Shown here piece after piece: positions 9,845 through 19,629 of a stretch of 64,000 nt of DNA (positions are counted from its first letter, which is position 1; the number at the start of each line of letters is the position of its first letter). Under the pieces are notes generated by a model, which was not told the DNA's origin, did not search any database, and saw nothing but the letters and a program-made list of their open reading frames with translations. The DNA comes from Marinobacter caseinilyticus (GTDB taxonomy: Bacteria; Pseudomonadota; Gammaproteobacteria; Pseudomonadales; Oleiphilaceae), in the NCBI RefSeq assembly GCF_011074955.1, contig NZ_WUQJ01000011.1, positions 100,961 through 164,960 of the forward strand, read 5' to 3'. The position numbers and the translations under genes were made by a program.

Positions 9845-10810
9845 ATGGAATTCAAAGACTACTACGCCACTCTCGGAGTGAGTGAGTCGTCCTCCCCCGA
9901 GGAAATCAAGAAGGCTTATCGCAAACTGGCCCGCAAGTACCACCCAGATATCAGCAAGGAGACCGGTGCGGAAGCCAAGTTCAAGGACGTTGGAGAGGCC
10001 TATGAGGTTCTGAAGGACCCCGAGAAACGTGAGGAATACGACCAGATCCGAAGCTACGGCCAGCGCCGCGATGGGTCCTTTGAGCCACCACCGGGCTGGG
10101 AATCGGCGTCAAATTTCTCTCGGGGTGGGTATACCGAGGCGGACGCCGGTCAGTTCAGCGATTTTTTCGAATCGATTTTTGGCGGCAGGGCACGACATGG
10201 CCATCATCGCCAGGGCGCCGGATTTGGCAGGACCATGCATATGCGGGGTGGGGACGTTCATGCGCGGCTGGCGCTTTTTCTTGAGGAGGCCTACAACGGC
10301 TGTGAGAAGAAAATACAGTTTGATGTGACTGAGCCGGACGCTGCTGGTGGAATGAAACTGCGACACAAGACGCTCAATGTGAAAATTCCAGCGGGCATGA
10401 CCAGTGGTCAGCATATTCGGCTCAAAGGGCAGGGCTCACCGGGGATTGGGGGCGCGCCGGCCGGTGACCTGTTTATTGAAATTGAATTGGCGCCGCACCC
10501 GCTGTTTGCCCTGGATGGCCGCAATCTGGTGCTCACGCTTCCAGTTGCGCCATGGGAAGCGGCCTTGGGTGCCAGCATCAAAGTGCCCACGCTGGGCTCT
10601 GCGGTCACCGTCAAGATTCCGAAAGGCTCCAGCAGTGGGCAGAAACTTCGACTCAAGGGAAAGGGGTTGCAAGGTAAAACACCGGGGGATCTTATGGTCA
10701 TTCTTCAGGTCGCACAACCGAAGCACCACAGTGAAAAAGCGGAAGAGCTTTATCGGCAGCTGGCGAAAGTGGAGTCGTCCTTTAACCCACGTAGTCGGTT
10801 AGGAGTGTGA
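9845..10810 (+). CDS. cbpA: Curved-DNA-binding protein, DnaJ-class co-chaperone
   Basis: 321 residues. An N-terminal J domain (about 1-70) contains the HPD motif (KYHPDIS) that stimulates DnaK. A Gly/Phe-rich linker ([15 protein letters not shown]) and two C-terminal substrate-binding beta domains follow. There is no zinc-finger domain, which separates CbpA from DnaJ. It acts in the cytoplasm or nucleoid as a DnaK partner and DNA-binding protein. Followed after 9 bp by cbpM, its dedicated inhibitor, the standard arrangement. Confidence 0.95.
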   Translation: MEFKDYYATLGVSESSSPEEIKKAYRKLARKYHPDISKETGAEAKFKDVGEAYEVLKDPEKREEYDQIRSYGQRRDGSFEPPPGWESASNFSRGGYTEADAGQFSDFFESIFGGRARHGHHRQGAGFGRTMHMRGGDVHARLALFLEEAYNGCEKKIQFDVTEPDAAGGMKLRHKTLNVKIPAGMTSGQHIRLKGQGSPGIGGAPAGDLFIEIELAPHPLFALDGRNLVLTLPVAPWEAALGASIKVPTLGSAVTVKIPKGSSSGQKLRLKGKGLQGKTPGDLMVILQVAQPKHHSEKAEELYRQLAKVESSFNPRSRLGV

Positions 10811-10819
10811 GGGGCCTCG

Positions 10820-11155
10820 ATGAGTAAACATACGCAATGGGTGGATGTCGGGACACTTGAGCAAACCACGTTCACGCTCAGCGAGATCTGTGATCACAGC
10901 GAGTTGCATGCGGAATTTGTCATCAAACTGGTCAATTACGGGGTGATCGCGCCGGTGACCGGAGACGATGCCAGAACCTGGTCGTTTGATTTGCCCGCCT
11001 TGACCCGCCTGCAAAAGGCCCAGCGGCTGCAACGGGATTTGCGCGTCAACCTGCCCGGCCTGGCCGTCTCCCTTGATTTACTGGATGATATTGACGCCTT
11101 GCGACGCGAGGTGGACAACCTTCATCAGCGTCTCAGGCAGCTTATGCAGGAATGA
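10820..11155 (+). CDS. cbpM: Chaperone modulator CbpM
   Basis: 111 residues with a MerR-like helical N-terminus (FTLSEICDHSELHAEFVIKL) and a C-terminal coiled segment (DDIDALRREVDNLHQRLRQL). CbpM binds the J domain of CbpA and blocks its co-chaperone and DNA-binding activity. Position directly behind cbpA agrees with this role. A weak GAGG-like sequence (GTGAGGGGCC) precedes the ATG. Confidence 0.9.
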   Translation: MSKHTQWVDVGTLEQTTFTLSEICDHSELHAEFVIKLVNYGVIAPVTGDDARTWSFDLPALTRLQKAQRLQRDLRVNLPGLAVSLDLLDDIDALRREVDNLHQRLRQLMQE

Positions 11156-11212
11156 CCAGCAACTGGGCCACGACTTCCCGGGCCGCCCGCAATGGGTTCC
11201 ACCCGCGTCATG

Positions 11213-11386
11213 CTAGTTGGGGTTGTCGAGCTCTTTTATCCTGGCGTAAATGGCCTCCGCCTCCTGCTGCAGTGTGGAGTAGGTTCTCAAATCGCCATTG
11301 CGCTGATAGTGCAGGGCCTCGGACAGCTTTCTTTCATAGTCCTTTTGCAGTTTCTTTTTCGGATCTGACTTGAATAATCCAAGCAT
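11213..11386 (-). CDS. Small DUF6435-type protein
   Basis: A 57-residue gene on the minus strand, starting MLGLFKSDPKKKLQKDYERK and ending IKELDNPN. The pattern of a short hydrophobic start, SDPKKKL, then a charged helix with YQRNGDLRTYS matches the small DUF6435 family of marine gammaproteobacteria. The function is unknown. An AGGCGAG sequence lies upstream of the ATG. It is convergent with cbpM and faces away from the DUF6502 gene. Confidence 0.72.
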   Translation of the reverse strand: MLGLFKSDPKKKLQKDYERKLSEALHYQRNGDLRTYSTLQQEAEAIYARIKELDNPN

Positions 11387-11503
11387 GTCGCTCGCCTTTC
11401 GTTGTCGGGTTCCTACAAGCTTACGCTAAAAATAGGGATTGGTTCACGGTTAGCGCCAGGGATGGGCGTTGACCTGATGGCTGTTTGGGAATAAAATCCC
11501 AAA

Positions 11504-12349
11504 ATGTCTAACGCCCACGCACAAGCATTGCAAAGCGCACTTGCTCGCATCCTCAAACCGCTTGCTCGATTGCTGCTCAGAAATGGCATCGCCTTTGGCG
11601 ATTTCGCCGAACTGGCGAGGCGTGCCTATGTGGAAGCAGCGCTGCAAGACTCCGGTGGCAAGGGCAAAAAAACCAGCGACTCCCGCGCAGCGATCATGAC
11701 GGGGTTGACTCGCAAGGACGTCAAGCGGCTCCGGGAAGCCTTGGCCGGAGAACAGCCCGCCCCCGACAGCCAGTTGCATTCCAATCGGGCGGCCCGGGTG
11801 GTGTCCGGCTGGGTGCAGGACGCGGACTATCAGGACGCCAAGGGACAACCCGGCGTGTTGGCCTTTGAGGGTGATCACAGCTTTAGCGCGTTGGTTCGTC
11901 GGTACAGCGGGGATATGACGCCCCGTGCGGTTCTGGACGAGCTGGTGCGGGTGGGTGTGGTGAGCGATTCAGGCGGTCTCACCCTGCTGAAACGCGCCTA
12001 CGTACCCACCGGGGACGACGCCGAACTGCTGAACATCTTCGGTGAGGATGTGGCGGATCTGATCAGCACCATTGACCACAACCTCTCGGCGCCCAGCCGC
12101 CATCAATCACCGCTTTACCAGCGCACGCTGACGTACAGCAAGATTCCCGTCGACGTGCTGGAACAGTGGCGGGCGCAGGCCGCAGCCCAGTCTCAAGCCC
12201 TGCTGGAACAGCTGGATCAGTGGCTTGCACCCAACGATCAGGATATCTCCGGAAATACCTCGACCAGCGATGTTGTGAGAACCGGTGTCAGTATCTTTTA
12301 TTTTGAGGAGCCGGCATTAGCCACCGATGTTCGGGAAACACCGCTATGA
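11504..12349 (+). CDS. DUF6502 family protein
   Basis: 281 residues, cytoplasmic, no signal or membrane segment. The N-terminal half looks like a helix-turn-helix region (RNGIAFGDFAELARRAYVEA, then TGLTRKDVKRLREALAGE). The middle carries a domain running from VVSGWVQDADYQDAKG to SGGLTLLKRAYVP that recurs in the next gene. Family function is unknown; a regulatory role is plausible from the helix-turn-helix-like part. Its stop overlaps the start of the next gene by 4 bp (ATGA). Confidence 0.75.
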   Translation: MSNAHAQALQSALARILKPLARLLLRNGIAFGDFAELARRAYVEAALQDSGGKGKKTSDSRAAIMTGLTRKDVKRLREALAGEQPAPDSQLHSNRAARVVSGWVQDADYQDAKGQPGVLAFEGDHSFSALVRRYSGDMTPRAVLDELVRVGVVSDSGGLTLLKRAYVPTGDDAELLNIFGEDVADLISTIDHNLSAPSRHQSPLYQRTLTYSKIPVDVLEQWRAQAAAQSQALLEQLDQWLAPNDQDISGNTSTSDVVRTGVSIFYFEEPALATDVRETPL

Positions 12350-12804
12350 ACGCATCAACACACGCACTGATGGCGCGACGTTGGGATATTACCGGTTTGG
12401 CCAACAGTATCCTGTCTCCCGTTGCCCGTGAAGTGGTGCATCGATGGATAAATGATGACCGTTTTGTCGATGCCAGTGGCGAACCCGCTATGCTCTCATC
12501 CAATGGGGCGGGGTCAATGGACTTTTTTGGTTTGGTCAAGTGCGCGCGGGTGCACTGCTCCCCGACACGGTTACTGGCAGAATTATTGGGCTCCGGGTTG
12601 GTGGGGGAGGACTCGGCGGGGTATCTTTTACTGCGTCGCACCGCGTATGCACCGTGCCAGCCATGGGGGCAGTACGGCTGCGATGTGGATCCACTGGAGG
12701 CCGCCCGACGAGACCACGACCGCAGTGGGTTGAATAATGGCCGCTCGTCTTATGACCAGCAGGTGCATCCTTTACTTCAATGGAAAACACTCAATGATGT
12801 TTAA
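12346..12804 (+). CDS. Half-length paralogue of the DUF6502 protein
   Basis: 152 residues. Residues about 30-105 align with the central domain of the preceding protein: RWINDDRFVDASGEPAML against GWVQDADYQDAKGQPGVL, and GYLLLRRTAYAP against GLTLLKRAYVP. Both the helix-turn-helix-like start and the C-terminal part are missing. The frame is intact and overlaps the genes on both sides, so it is probably translated, but it could also be a decaying duplicate. Function unknown. Confidence 0.55.
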   Translation: MNASTHALMARRWDITGLANSILSPVAREVVHRWINDDRFVDASGEPAMLSSNGAGSMDFFGLVKCARVHCSPTRLLAELLGSGLVGEDSAGYLLLRRTAYAPCQPWGQYGCDVDPLEAARRDHDRSGLNNGRSSYDQQVHPLLQWKTLNDV

Positions 12805-14239
12805 GCTGTTTCGCGCTGTGCCGGTCTGGTTAATGGTGACTGTTTTTGCCGGCTGCGGGGATGGCCTCGGTGGTGGCGTGGTTGCGGATGGCGGTATCCG
12901 TGGAACCGGCTCCAGTGTTGGACCTGTATCCGGTTTTGGCAGCGTCTTTGTGAACGGCGTCAAGTTTGAAACCAATGCGATCAACGGTGAAGTTGAGAGT
13001 AACGACGGTGTTGTGGCGGAACAGGCCATTGAGAAAGGCATGATTCTCAAGGTCGAAGGCGAGTGGCAAAACGCCGTGGCCGGCCGGGCGACCAGGGTTG
13101 AATATGATGACATCCTGCGCGGCGCCGTGACCGCAGCGACCTGGCTGGATGAAAAAAGGTCGGCCGGTACGATCGATGTCGCGGGCCAGGCCGTGGAGTT
13201 TGATGGGCAAACGGTCGTCGTCGGCGCCGCCCGATCGCTGCTGATTGCGAATCCAACCGGTTTCAGCGTGCGTGTAAGCGGTTGGCGACTGCAGAGCGGG
13301 CGCTTCCGTGCCAGCTTTGTGCGCGCCACCGAGACCCGTTTCGACGACCCGAACGATACCGAAATCGAAGGCCCGATTGCCAATTTGGACACGCTCGCCC
13401 AGACCTTTCAGATCGGGGGCATCACCGTTGAATACGGCATCGAAGCAGTGATGTACAGCGGACTGACGGAGGCCGACCTGGTCAATGGCCGAGCGGTGGA
13501 AGTGGAAGGGCAATTGCGGTTGGGTCGCCTGGTTGCGCACCAGATACAGAATGACGACCATCGTCGCTTCAGTAGCACCGACGGCGGCGGCGCCCTGATT
13601 GAGGGACCGGTCTCAGGCAACGTGTCCGATCGGCAATTCCTGCTGGCAGGCATTCTGGTCAGGATTGATGACAATACCCGGTTCGATGAAGGGCTCGTTG
13701 AAAGCGAACTGGGAAATGGTCTTTTGGTCCGGGTTGCGGGCGAGTTTTCCAATAATGTACTGATCGCCCGCCACATTGAGCGTCGGGATGCCGATGCCAG
13801 TGTCGATGCGGAACTGATTGCGGTGGATCGCAGCGGCAGACAGCTGAATGTTGGCGGCGTGCTGGTGAGGCTGACCAACAGCTCGCTGATTGAGGACGAC
13901 GAGGGCAACAGTCAGCGTCGTACCCTGGATGACCTGATGCCGGGCGATCGGCTGGTGATTCAGGGCGTCCAGCGGCTGATGCCTGACCGGTTTCTGACCG
14001 CGTTCAAAATAGCACGCAGCGGTGCCGGCGAGACGGACTATACGCTGGAAGGGACTGTCAGCGAGACGTCGGCGGACGCCATGACGGTGCTCGGCGTCAC
14101 GCTGCGGGCGACACCCGCGCAGCTCAGTGCGGTCTCGGGAGGCGACAGCGTGAGGCTGACCTACCGGATGACCGCAGGCGGCGAGTTTGAGGTGATTTCC
14201 GTTGACTGGGTTGGCGCGGCAGCCGGGCCGGGTACCTGA
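12794..14239 (+). CDS. DUF5666 domain lipoprotein
   Basis: About 481 residues. The N-terminus FKLFRAVPVWLMVTVFAGCG is a lipoprotein signal with lipobox VFAGC, so it should be lipid-anchored at the cell envelope. The rest is a series of beta-rich DUF5666-like repeats, each with a pattern such as VSGFGSVFVNGVKFETN, IEGPIANLDTLAQTFQIGG or LEGTVSETSADAMTVLGV. Adjacent ATG codons at 12794 and 12797 overlap the end of the preceding gene. DUF6502 and DUF5666 genes commonly travel together. Function unknown. Confidence 0.75.
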   Translation: MMFKLFRAVPVWLMVTVFAGCGDGLGGGVVADGGIRGTGSSVGPVSGFGSVFVNGVKFETNAINGEVESNDGVVAEQAIEKGMILKVEGEWQNAVAGRATRVEYDDILRGAVTAATWLDEKRSAGTIDVAGQAVEFDGQTVVVGAARSLLIANPTGFSVRVSGWRLQSGRFRASFVRATETRFDDPNDTEIEGPIANLDTLAQTFQIGGITVEYGIEAVMYSGLTEADLVNGRAVEVEGQLRLGRLVAHQIQNDDHRRFSSTDGGGALIEGPVSGNVSDRQFLLAGILVRIDDNTRFDEGLVESELGNGLLVRVAGEFSNNVLIARHIERRDADASVDAELIAVDRSGRQLNVGGVLVRLTNSSLIEDDEGNSQRRTLDDLMPGDRLVIQGVQRLMPDRFLTAFKIARSGAGETDYTLEGTVSETSADAMTVLGVTLRATPAQLSAVSGGDSVRLTYRMTAGGEFEVISVDWVGAAAGPGT

Positions 14240-14251
14240 ACCTCGCGTGGT

Positions 14252-15220
14252 TCAGAGCGTATCCAGCCGGTCCTTTGCGGCACGATACTGCTGTGACAGG
14301 CGTTCCACCAGTGTTGCCACCGGCACCACGTCGGTGATCTGACTGACCCCTTGCCCCGCGGACCAGACCGTTTTCCAGGCCTTGGCCTCGTCGGTTACCG
14401 GCTTCAGCTTTTCACCGTAATCAACCGCGCCGGGTTGATTCAGCTTGTCCATGGGGTAGCCGGCGGCTTCCAGGCTCTGGCGCATGAAGCTGGCCGGAAT
14501 ACCGGACACGGCTGGGGTGTACATGATGTCGCCGGAGACCGCGGCAATCACCATGTGCTGATACGCTTTTTCGGCCAGGGATTCGGTGGTGTTGATGAAC
14601 CGCGTCCCCATGTAGCAAAGGTCGGCCCCCATGGCCTGGGCTGCCAGTAAGTCTTCGCCATTGGACAGAGCGCCCGCCAGAATAATCGTACCGTCAAACA
14701 CCTCACGGATTTCATGCACCAGCACAAACGGATTGATCGTGCCGGCATGACCACCGGCACCGGCCGCCACCGCAATGATGCCATCAACGCCGGCGTCGGC
14801 CGCCTTGCGGGCGTGTTTTTGATTCGTTACGTCATGAAAGACCAACCCGCCATAGCCGTGCACGGCTTCGACGACCTGGCTGGCGGCACCCAGTGACGTG
14901 ATGATGATCGGCACCTGGTGCTTAACGCACAGCGCCAGGTCGGCCTGCCACCGCGGGTTGGTCTTGTGGACGATCAGGTTGACGGCGTATGGCACGGAGG
15001 GGGCGTCCGGATAGCGCGCCTGGTGCTCCGCCAACCCATGCTCCATTTGCACCAGCCATTCTTCAAAGCCTTCACTGGTGCGCTGGTTGAGGGCCGGAAA
15101 GCTGCCCACGATACCGGCTTTACAGCAGGCCAATGCCAACTCCGGGCCGGATATCAGAAACATTGGGGCGGCGATCAACGGCAAAGATAACGGCCGTTGC
15201 AGGGATGGCGAGACGGGCAT
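14252..15220 (-). CDS. Nitronate monooxygenase (2-nitropropane dioxygenase family)
   Basis: 322 residues, an FMN-dependent TIM barrel. Visible signatures are IAAPMFLISGPELALACCKAG at the start, FHDVTNQKHARKAADAGVDG, AGAGGHAG for the phosphate site, and AGALSNGEDLLAAQAMGAD. It oxidises alkyl nitronates to carbonyl compounds and nitrite, protecting against propionate-3-nitronate. I chose the ATG at 15220 because AGGAG lies just upstream; an ATG six codons earlier lacks one. Convergent with the DUF5666 lipoprotein gene. Confidence 0.85.
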   Translation of the reverse strand: MPVSPSLQRPLSLPLIAAPMFLISGPELALACCKAGIVGSFPALNQRTSEGFEEWLVQMEHGLAEHQARYPDAPSVPYAVNLIVHKTNPRWQADLALCVKHQVPIIITSLGAASQVVEAVHGYGGLVFHDVTNQKHARKAADAGVDGIIAVAAGAGGHAGTINPFVLVHEIREVFDGTIILAGALSNGEDLLAAQAMGADLCYMGTRFINTTESLAEKAYQHMVIAAVSGDIMYTPAVSGIPASFMRQSLEAAGYPMDKLNQPGAVDYGEKLKPVTDEAKAWKTVWSAGQGVSQITDVVPVATLVERLSQQYRAAKDRLDTL

Positions 15221-15322
15221 GATGGCTCCTGTTACCATGGGCGGCTGAACGTATCAGGGTCGGCCTGATCGGTGGCAATAACTGATCTTAGCCGCTTACG
15301 CATTGAATCAAAAGGAGCTGTT

Positions 15323-16057
15323 ATGGGCGAAGCAAAGCGACGTAAAGAGAGTGGGACACCTGGCCCGCAAAAATCCGAACCGAAGAAGCGGACCTGGCTG
15401 CCAAGCGCGGCGGTATCGCTGGTCGCCATCCTTTTGATCGGGGTGTTTTTCATTACCCGGCCGCCAAGCCCGGACTCCGGTGCCCTGCCAGTTACCGCCG
15501 ATGATGCGGAGGCGTTTCCAGCCCAGCTGGATCGCTACGGCGTATCCGTGGGTGCTGAAGATGCACCGGTGGTCGTGCGTGAGTTCGCCGACTACCAGTG
15601 CCCGGCCTGTGGCCGTTTTGCCAGCGCCAGTCAACGGTTGAAGAAACAGTACGTGGAGACGGGCAAAGTTCGTTTCGTGTTTTTTGATTTTCCGCTCAAG
15701 CAGCATGAAAATGCCATGCCCGCCGCCCAGGCTGCCCGTTGTGCCGGTGATCAAGACGCTTATTGGCCGATGCACGACCGCCTGTTTTCGGCTCAGTCCG
15801 AATGGAACACCAGTAGCACACCGGTTGAGGTATTTACCCGTTATGCCGGTGAGCTGGGGCTTCAGGAGCGTCGGTTTAAATCCTGCCTGACGTCGGAATT
15901 GCATCTGGAGGATGTGACTCAGAGCCGACAGGTGGCGGTTCAATTGAGGGTTGCCAGCACGCCGACCGTCATGGTTGATAACATCCGTTTGACCCAGCCG
16001 GGCTGGGCCCAGCTATCGGCGGTGGTGAAGCGCGAATTGGCCGGCGCAGTAGAATAA
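15323..16057 (+). CDS. Membrane-anchored DsbA-like thiol oxidoreductase
   Basis: 244 residues. A basic cytoplasmic start (MGEAKRRKES) and one membrane segment (SAAVSLVAILLIGVFFI, about 35-52) place the rest in the periplasm. The thioredoxin-like domain has the active-site FADYQCPACGRFAS (CPAC) and a cis-Pro loop VASTPTVMVD. Related proteins act as periplasmic disulfide oxidoreductases or isomerases; the exact substrate is unknown. The ATG at 15323 has AAAGGAG upstream and is preferred over upstream in-frame codons. Confidence 0.82.
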   Translation: MGEAKRRKESGTPGPQKSEPKKRTWLPSAAVSLVAILLIGVFFITRPPSPDSGALPVTADDAEAFPAQLDRYGVSVGAEDAPVVVREFADYQCPACGRFASASQRLKKQYVETGKVRFVFFDFPLKQHENAMPAAQAARCAGDQDAYWPMHDRLFSAQSEWNTSSTPVEVFTRYAGELGLQERRFKSCLTSELHLEDVTQSRQVAVQLRVASTPTVMVDNIRLTQPGWAQLSAVVKRELAGAVE

Positions 16058-16092
16058 ACACCTACCATTCCCCGAAACCGCTTTAAAACCCG

Positions 16093-16134
16093 TATAATCG
16101 CGCGAATAGTGGCCATCCCGTGACAGGGGTGGCC
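16093..16134 (+). promoter_or_regulatory. Promoter -10 and leader hairpin of rhlE
   Basis: TATAAT at 16093-16098 is a perfect -10 hexamer, although I see no good -35. A 9-bp hairpin (16111-16119 with 16126-16134, one G-U pair) lies in the leader, followed by a T-rich stretch. The hairpin could also end the preceding dsbA-like transcript. Confidence 0.4.
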
Positions 16135-16160
16135 CATTCTGTTTCTTTTAGGGTTTTCTC

Positions 16161-17564
16161 ATGTCTTTTGCCGCACTCCAGCTATCCGAACCATTGCTCG
16201 ACGCACTCGAAGAGCGTGGCTACACGCAGCCGTCCCCGATTCAGGCCCAGACTATTCCGGGTATTCTGGAAGGCCGGGACATGTTGGCGGCGGCTCAGAC
16301 CGGTACGGGTAAAACCGCGAGTTTTGCCTTGCCAATTTTGCAGCGCCTGTCCGGCGGTGAGTCGGCGCGCAGCAACTCCGTCCGGGCATTGATTCTGACA
16401 CCGACGCGGGAACTGGCGGCCCAGGTGGGCAGCAGTGTGGCACTCTACGGCCGCCATCTCGAGTTGCGCTCCGAGGTGGTCTACGGCGGCGTTCGCATCA
16501 ACCCGCAAATGATGAAGCTGCGCAAAGGCGTAGACATTCTGGTCGCCACCCCCGGTCGACTGATGGATTTGTTTCGTCAGAACGCTATCAAGTTTGACCA
16601 GCTTGAGACCCTGGTGCTGGACGAAGCCGACCGTATGCTGGATCTCGGGTTTATCACCGACATCCGGAAAATTCTCGAACTGTTACCGGAGAAGCGCCAG
16701 AATCTGCTGTTTTCCGCCACCTTGTCCGCCGATATTCGCCTGCTGGCCCGGGGCTTCATGCACCACCCGCTGGAAGTCGACGTCAGTCCAAAGCAAGTGT
16801 CCGCCAGTACGGTGCAGCACAGCCTTCACCCGGTCGACAAGAAGCGCAAAGGCGAAATGCTCAGTCACCTGATTCGCTCCAAAGGCTGGTTTCAGGCGCT
16901 GGTGTTCGTGAAAACCAAAAAAGGGGCCGATCGACTGGTTCGGGAGCTTTACGCCGATGGCATTGGCTGTACCGCCATTCATGGCGACCGCAGCCAGGCG
17001 ATGAGAACCAAGGCACTGGAAGATTTCAAATCCGGCAAAATCGGTATTCTGGTGGCCACCGACGTGGCGGCCCGGGGTCTGGATATTGAAAGTCTCCCGC
17101 TGGTGGTCAACATGGACCTGCCCAAAGTCGCGGAAGATTATGTCCATCGCATCGGCCGGACCGGTCGCGCGGGCAGCAAAGGTCGTGCGGTGTCGCTGGT
17201 GAGTCATGACGAGGTGGTAGAGTTGCGCGCGATTGAGCGCCTGCTGGGTAAACGCATTGTGCGGGATAACATCAACGGCTTTGACCCCGAACACAACGTA
17301 CCGGTGTCGCCCGACCCCACCGCAAAACCCAAAAAGGTTACCAAACCCAAAAAGCCCAAGCGCTCGAAACGGCCCGACGGCAAATTGGGCGCCAAGAGAG
17401 GGCCGAAAAAGGGCGGGCCGTCCAAAGCCGGCAAGGCCGGTAAACCCGGTGTGGGCAAGAAACCACAGAAGACCGGCTCGTCAGAGCCCAGACCGCCCCG
17501 ACGGACGCCGCCGAAACCCGGCAACCGTCCGGCCCGTAGCGGCCCTGCGAAATCCGAACAATGA
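16161..17564 (+). CDS. rhlE: ATP-dependent DEAD-box RNA helicase RhlE
   Basis: 467 residues. Helicase core motifs appear in order: Q motif ([14 protein letters not shown]), motif [32 protein letters not shown], then the C-terminal RecA domain with TDVAARGLD and [11 protein letters not shown] tail of about 90 residues is rich in Lys, Pro and Gly and probably binds RNA. RhlE proteins act in ribosome assembly and RNA turnover. The next gene overlaps or follows by a few bases and is likely co-transcribed. Confidence 0.95.
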   Translation: MSFAALQLSEPLLDALEERGYTQPSPIQAQTIPGILEGRDMLAAAQTGTGKTASFALPILQRLSGGESARSNSVRALILTPTRELAAQVGSSVALYGRHLELRSEVVYGGVRINPQMMKLRKGVDILVATPGRLMDLFRQNAIKFDQLETLVLDEADRMLDLGFITDIRKILELLPEKRQNLLFSATLSADIRLLARGFMHHPLEVDVSPKQVSASTVQHSLHPVDKKRKGEMLSHLIRSKGWFQALVFVKTKKGADRLVRELYADGIGCTAIHGDRSQAMRTKALEDFKSGKIGILVATDVAARGLDIESLPLVVNMDLPKVAEDYVHRIGRTGRAGSKGRAVSLVSHDEVVELRAIERLLGKRIVRDNINGFDPEHNVPVSPDPTAKPKKVTKPKKPKRSKRPDGKLGAKRGPKKGGPSKAGKAGKPGVGKKPQKTGSSEPRPPRRTPPKPGNRPARSGPAKSEQ

Positions 17565-17578
17565 AGGCCGGAGTGACT

Positions 17579-18409
17579 ATGATCGACGTGGGTCGTTATG
17601 CCCGTTTGAAAGTCCTGCGCATGGAGGACATTGGTGCCCGGCTGGATGCCGGCACCATGGGTGAGTTATTGCTGCCCACCCGCTACGTGCCGGAAGGCTG
17701 CCAGCCCGGTGACAAACTGATGGTGTTCGTGTCGCTGGACTCGGAAGACCGGCCGATTGCCACCATGGAAAAGCCCAAAGCGCAGGTCAACGAGTGTGCC
17801 TGGCTGAAGGTGGTTTCGGTGTCCAGCGTCGGCGCGTTCCTGGATTGGGGGCTGTCAAAAGACCTGTTCGTGCCGTTCTCCGAGCAAGGCGTGAAGATGC
17901 AGGAAGGGCGCTTCTATCTGGTCTATATCTACGAGGACAACACCGGACGGTTGGCGGCAACCACCAAACTCAACCGGTTCATCAAAGACCGTGCCGAAGG
18001 TCTGGCCAGCAATCAGGAAGTGAGCCTGCTGATCGCGGACAAGACCGATCTGGGTGTCAAAGCCGTTATCAACCACGAGTTCTGGGGGCTGCTTTACCAC
18101 GACCAGTTATTTACGCCGGTGCGCAAAGGGCAGTCGGTATCGGGATACATCAAGCGCATCCGGCCCGATGGCAAGATTGAACTGAGCCTGTATCAGCCCG
18201 GCTATGGCAAGGTCAGCGACTTTGCCGAAACCATTATCGATGCACTGAAGGCGAACGAAGGCTTTTTGCCACTGAACGACAAAAGCGCACCCGATGCCAT
18301 CTACGCAACCTTCAATGTCAGCAAAGGGGTGTTCAAGCAGGCCATCGGAGCCCTCTACAAAAAGCACCTGATTGTGATCGAAAAGAGTGGCATCCGGTTG
18401 ATTGAATAA
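17579..18409 (+). CDS. cvfB: CvfB/YitL family S1-like RNA-binding protein
   Basis: 276 residues with consecutive S1-type OB folds: VGRYARLKVLRMEDIGARL, then VVSVSSVGAFLDWGLSKDLFVPFSE, then VSGYIKRIRPDGKIELSL. The C-terminus has a winged-helix-like segment (FNVSKGVFKQAIGALYKK). The family is soluble and RNA-binding; Staphylococcus CvfB affects virulence gene expression, but the role here is unknown. I chose the ATG at 17579 with GGAG upstream; an ATG at 17561 overlapping the rhlE stop is also possible. The link with rhlE fits an RNA-related task. Confidence 0.82.
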   Translation: MIDVGRYARLKVLRMEDIGARLDAGTMGELLLPTRYVPEGCQPGDKLMVFVSLDSEDRPIATMEKPKAQVNECAWLKVVSVSSVGAFLDWGLSKDLFVPFSEQGVKMQEGRFYLVYIYEDNTGRLAATTKLNRFIKDRAEGLASNQEVSLLIADKTDLGVKAVINHEFWGLLYHDQLFTPVRKGQSVSGYIKRIRPDGKIELSLYQPGYGKVSDFAETIIDALKANEGFLPLNDKSAPDAIYATFNVSKGVFKQAIGALYKKHLIVIEKSGIRLIE

Positions 18410-18493
18410 ACAGATCGGTTAAAATTTGTCCGCCAGGATTCCTGGCGACCATATCATGCTCCGGATTTACGGTCCGGCCCGCAGGAGAACACT

Positions 18494-19516
18494 ATGACAG
18501 ACCAAGCGGTCGCAGACGTCGTTGTCTGTGCACTCTACAAATTCGCAGTACTGAATGATTACACCGCACTTCGCCAACCGTTAAGCCAACTGATGGCCCA
18601 GCATCGGGTCTGCGGCACCCTGCTGCTTGCCCGCGAGGGCATTAACGGCACGATCGCGGGCAGCCGCCAGGGCATTGACGCCATCAAGCACTGGCTGGGC
18701 CAGGATGAGCGTTTTGAGGGCATCGACTACAAAGAGTCCTATGTGGACGAGCAGCCGTTCAAGCGCAGCAAGGTCAAGCTGAAGAAAGAAATTGTCACCA
18801 TGGGCGTGGACGGCATCGATCCCCGTCGCATTGTCGGCACCTATGTGCAACCGAAGGACTGGAACGACCTGATATCCGACCCTGAGGTGCTGGTGATCGA
18901 TACCCGCAATCAGTACGAAGTCGAAATCGGCAGCTTCCAGCATGCGGTCAACCCGGCGACCGACACGTTCCGCGAGTTTCCCGACTACGTAAAGGACAAT
19001 CTCGATCCCGCCCGGCACAAAAAAGTCGCAATGTTCTGCACCGGCGGTATTCGTTGTGAAAAATCGACCGCCTACCTGAAGGAACAGGGCTTTGATGAGG
19101 TCTATCACCTGCACGGTGGCATCCTCAAATACCTCGAAGAGGTGCCGCCGGAGCACAGTCTGTGGCAAGGCGAATGTTTTGTTTTCGATGACCGGGTCAC
19201 GGTGAATCACCGTCTGGAGCGAGGGGATTTCGATCAGTGCCATGCCTGTCGCCGTCCCATTACGGAAACCGACAAGCAACGGCCGGAATATGAAAAAGGC
19301 GTCAGTTGTCACCAGTGCCTGCACACGCTGACGGCCGCCCAAAAAGCACGGTTTGCCGAGCGTGAGCATCAAATGCGCCTGGCCCAGCAACGGGGCGAGG
19401 CCCATGTTGGTGGTGAGGCCGGGCGCATGATCGCCGCCCGAAAAGCCGAAAAGCGAGCCCAGCGTGAGCAACAGGCCGAGAAAAGCCGGGCCGGGGAACA
19501 GCGTCGCAATGGCTAG
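18494..19516 (+). CDS. trhO: tRNA uridine(34) hydroxylase TrhO (rhodanese domain)
   Basis: 340 residues. The family adds a hydroxyl to tRNA wobble uridine-34 to form 5-hydroxyuridine. The N-terminal UPF0176 domain ([33 protein letters not shown]) is followed by a rhodanese domain with the active-site loop [21 protein letters not shown] short Cys-rich C-terminal part has [12 protein letters not shown] and SCHQCLHTL. The ATG follows GGAG at good spacing. Confidence 0.93.
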   Translation: MTDQAVADVVVCALYKFAVLNDYTALRQPLSQLMAQHRVCGTLLLAREGINGTIAGSRQGIDAIKHWLGQDERFEGIDYKESYVDEQPFKRSKVKLKKEIVTMGVDGIDPRRIVGTYVQPKDWNDLISDPEVLVIDTRNQYEVEIGSFQHAVNPATDTFREFPDYVKDNLDPARHKKVAMFCTGGIRCEKSTAYLKEQGFDEVYHLHGGILKYLEEVPPEHSLWQGECFVFDDRVTVNHRLERGDFDQCHACRRPITETDKQRPEYEKGVSCHQCLHTLTAAQKARFAEREHQMRLAQQRGEAHVGGEAGRMIAARKAEKRAQREQQAEKSRAGEQRRNG

Positions 19517-19629
19517 CTGGCCACTGACTTGACCGGGCAAACTGCAAGGCACAGAGTGACTGGCGGTGATCGTGATGCGTCCTAACCCCGTACGTTATCG
19601 GAATCAGTCAGTTGCAGATTGGAGATGTC

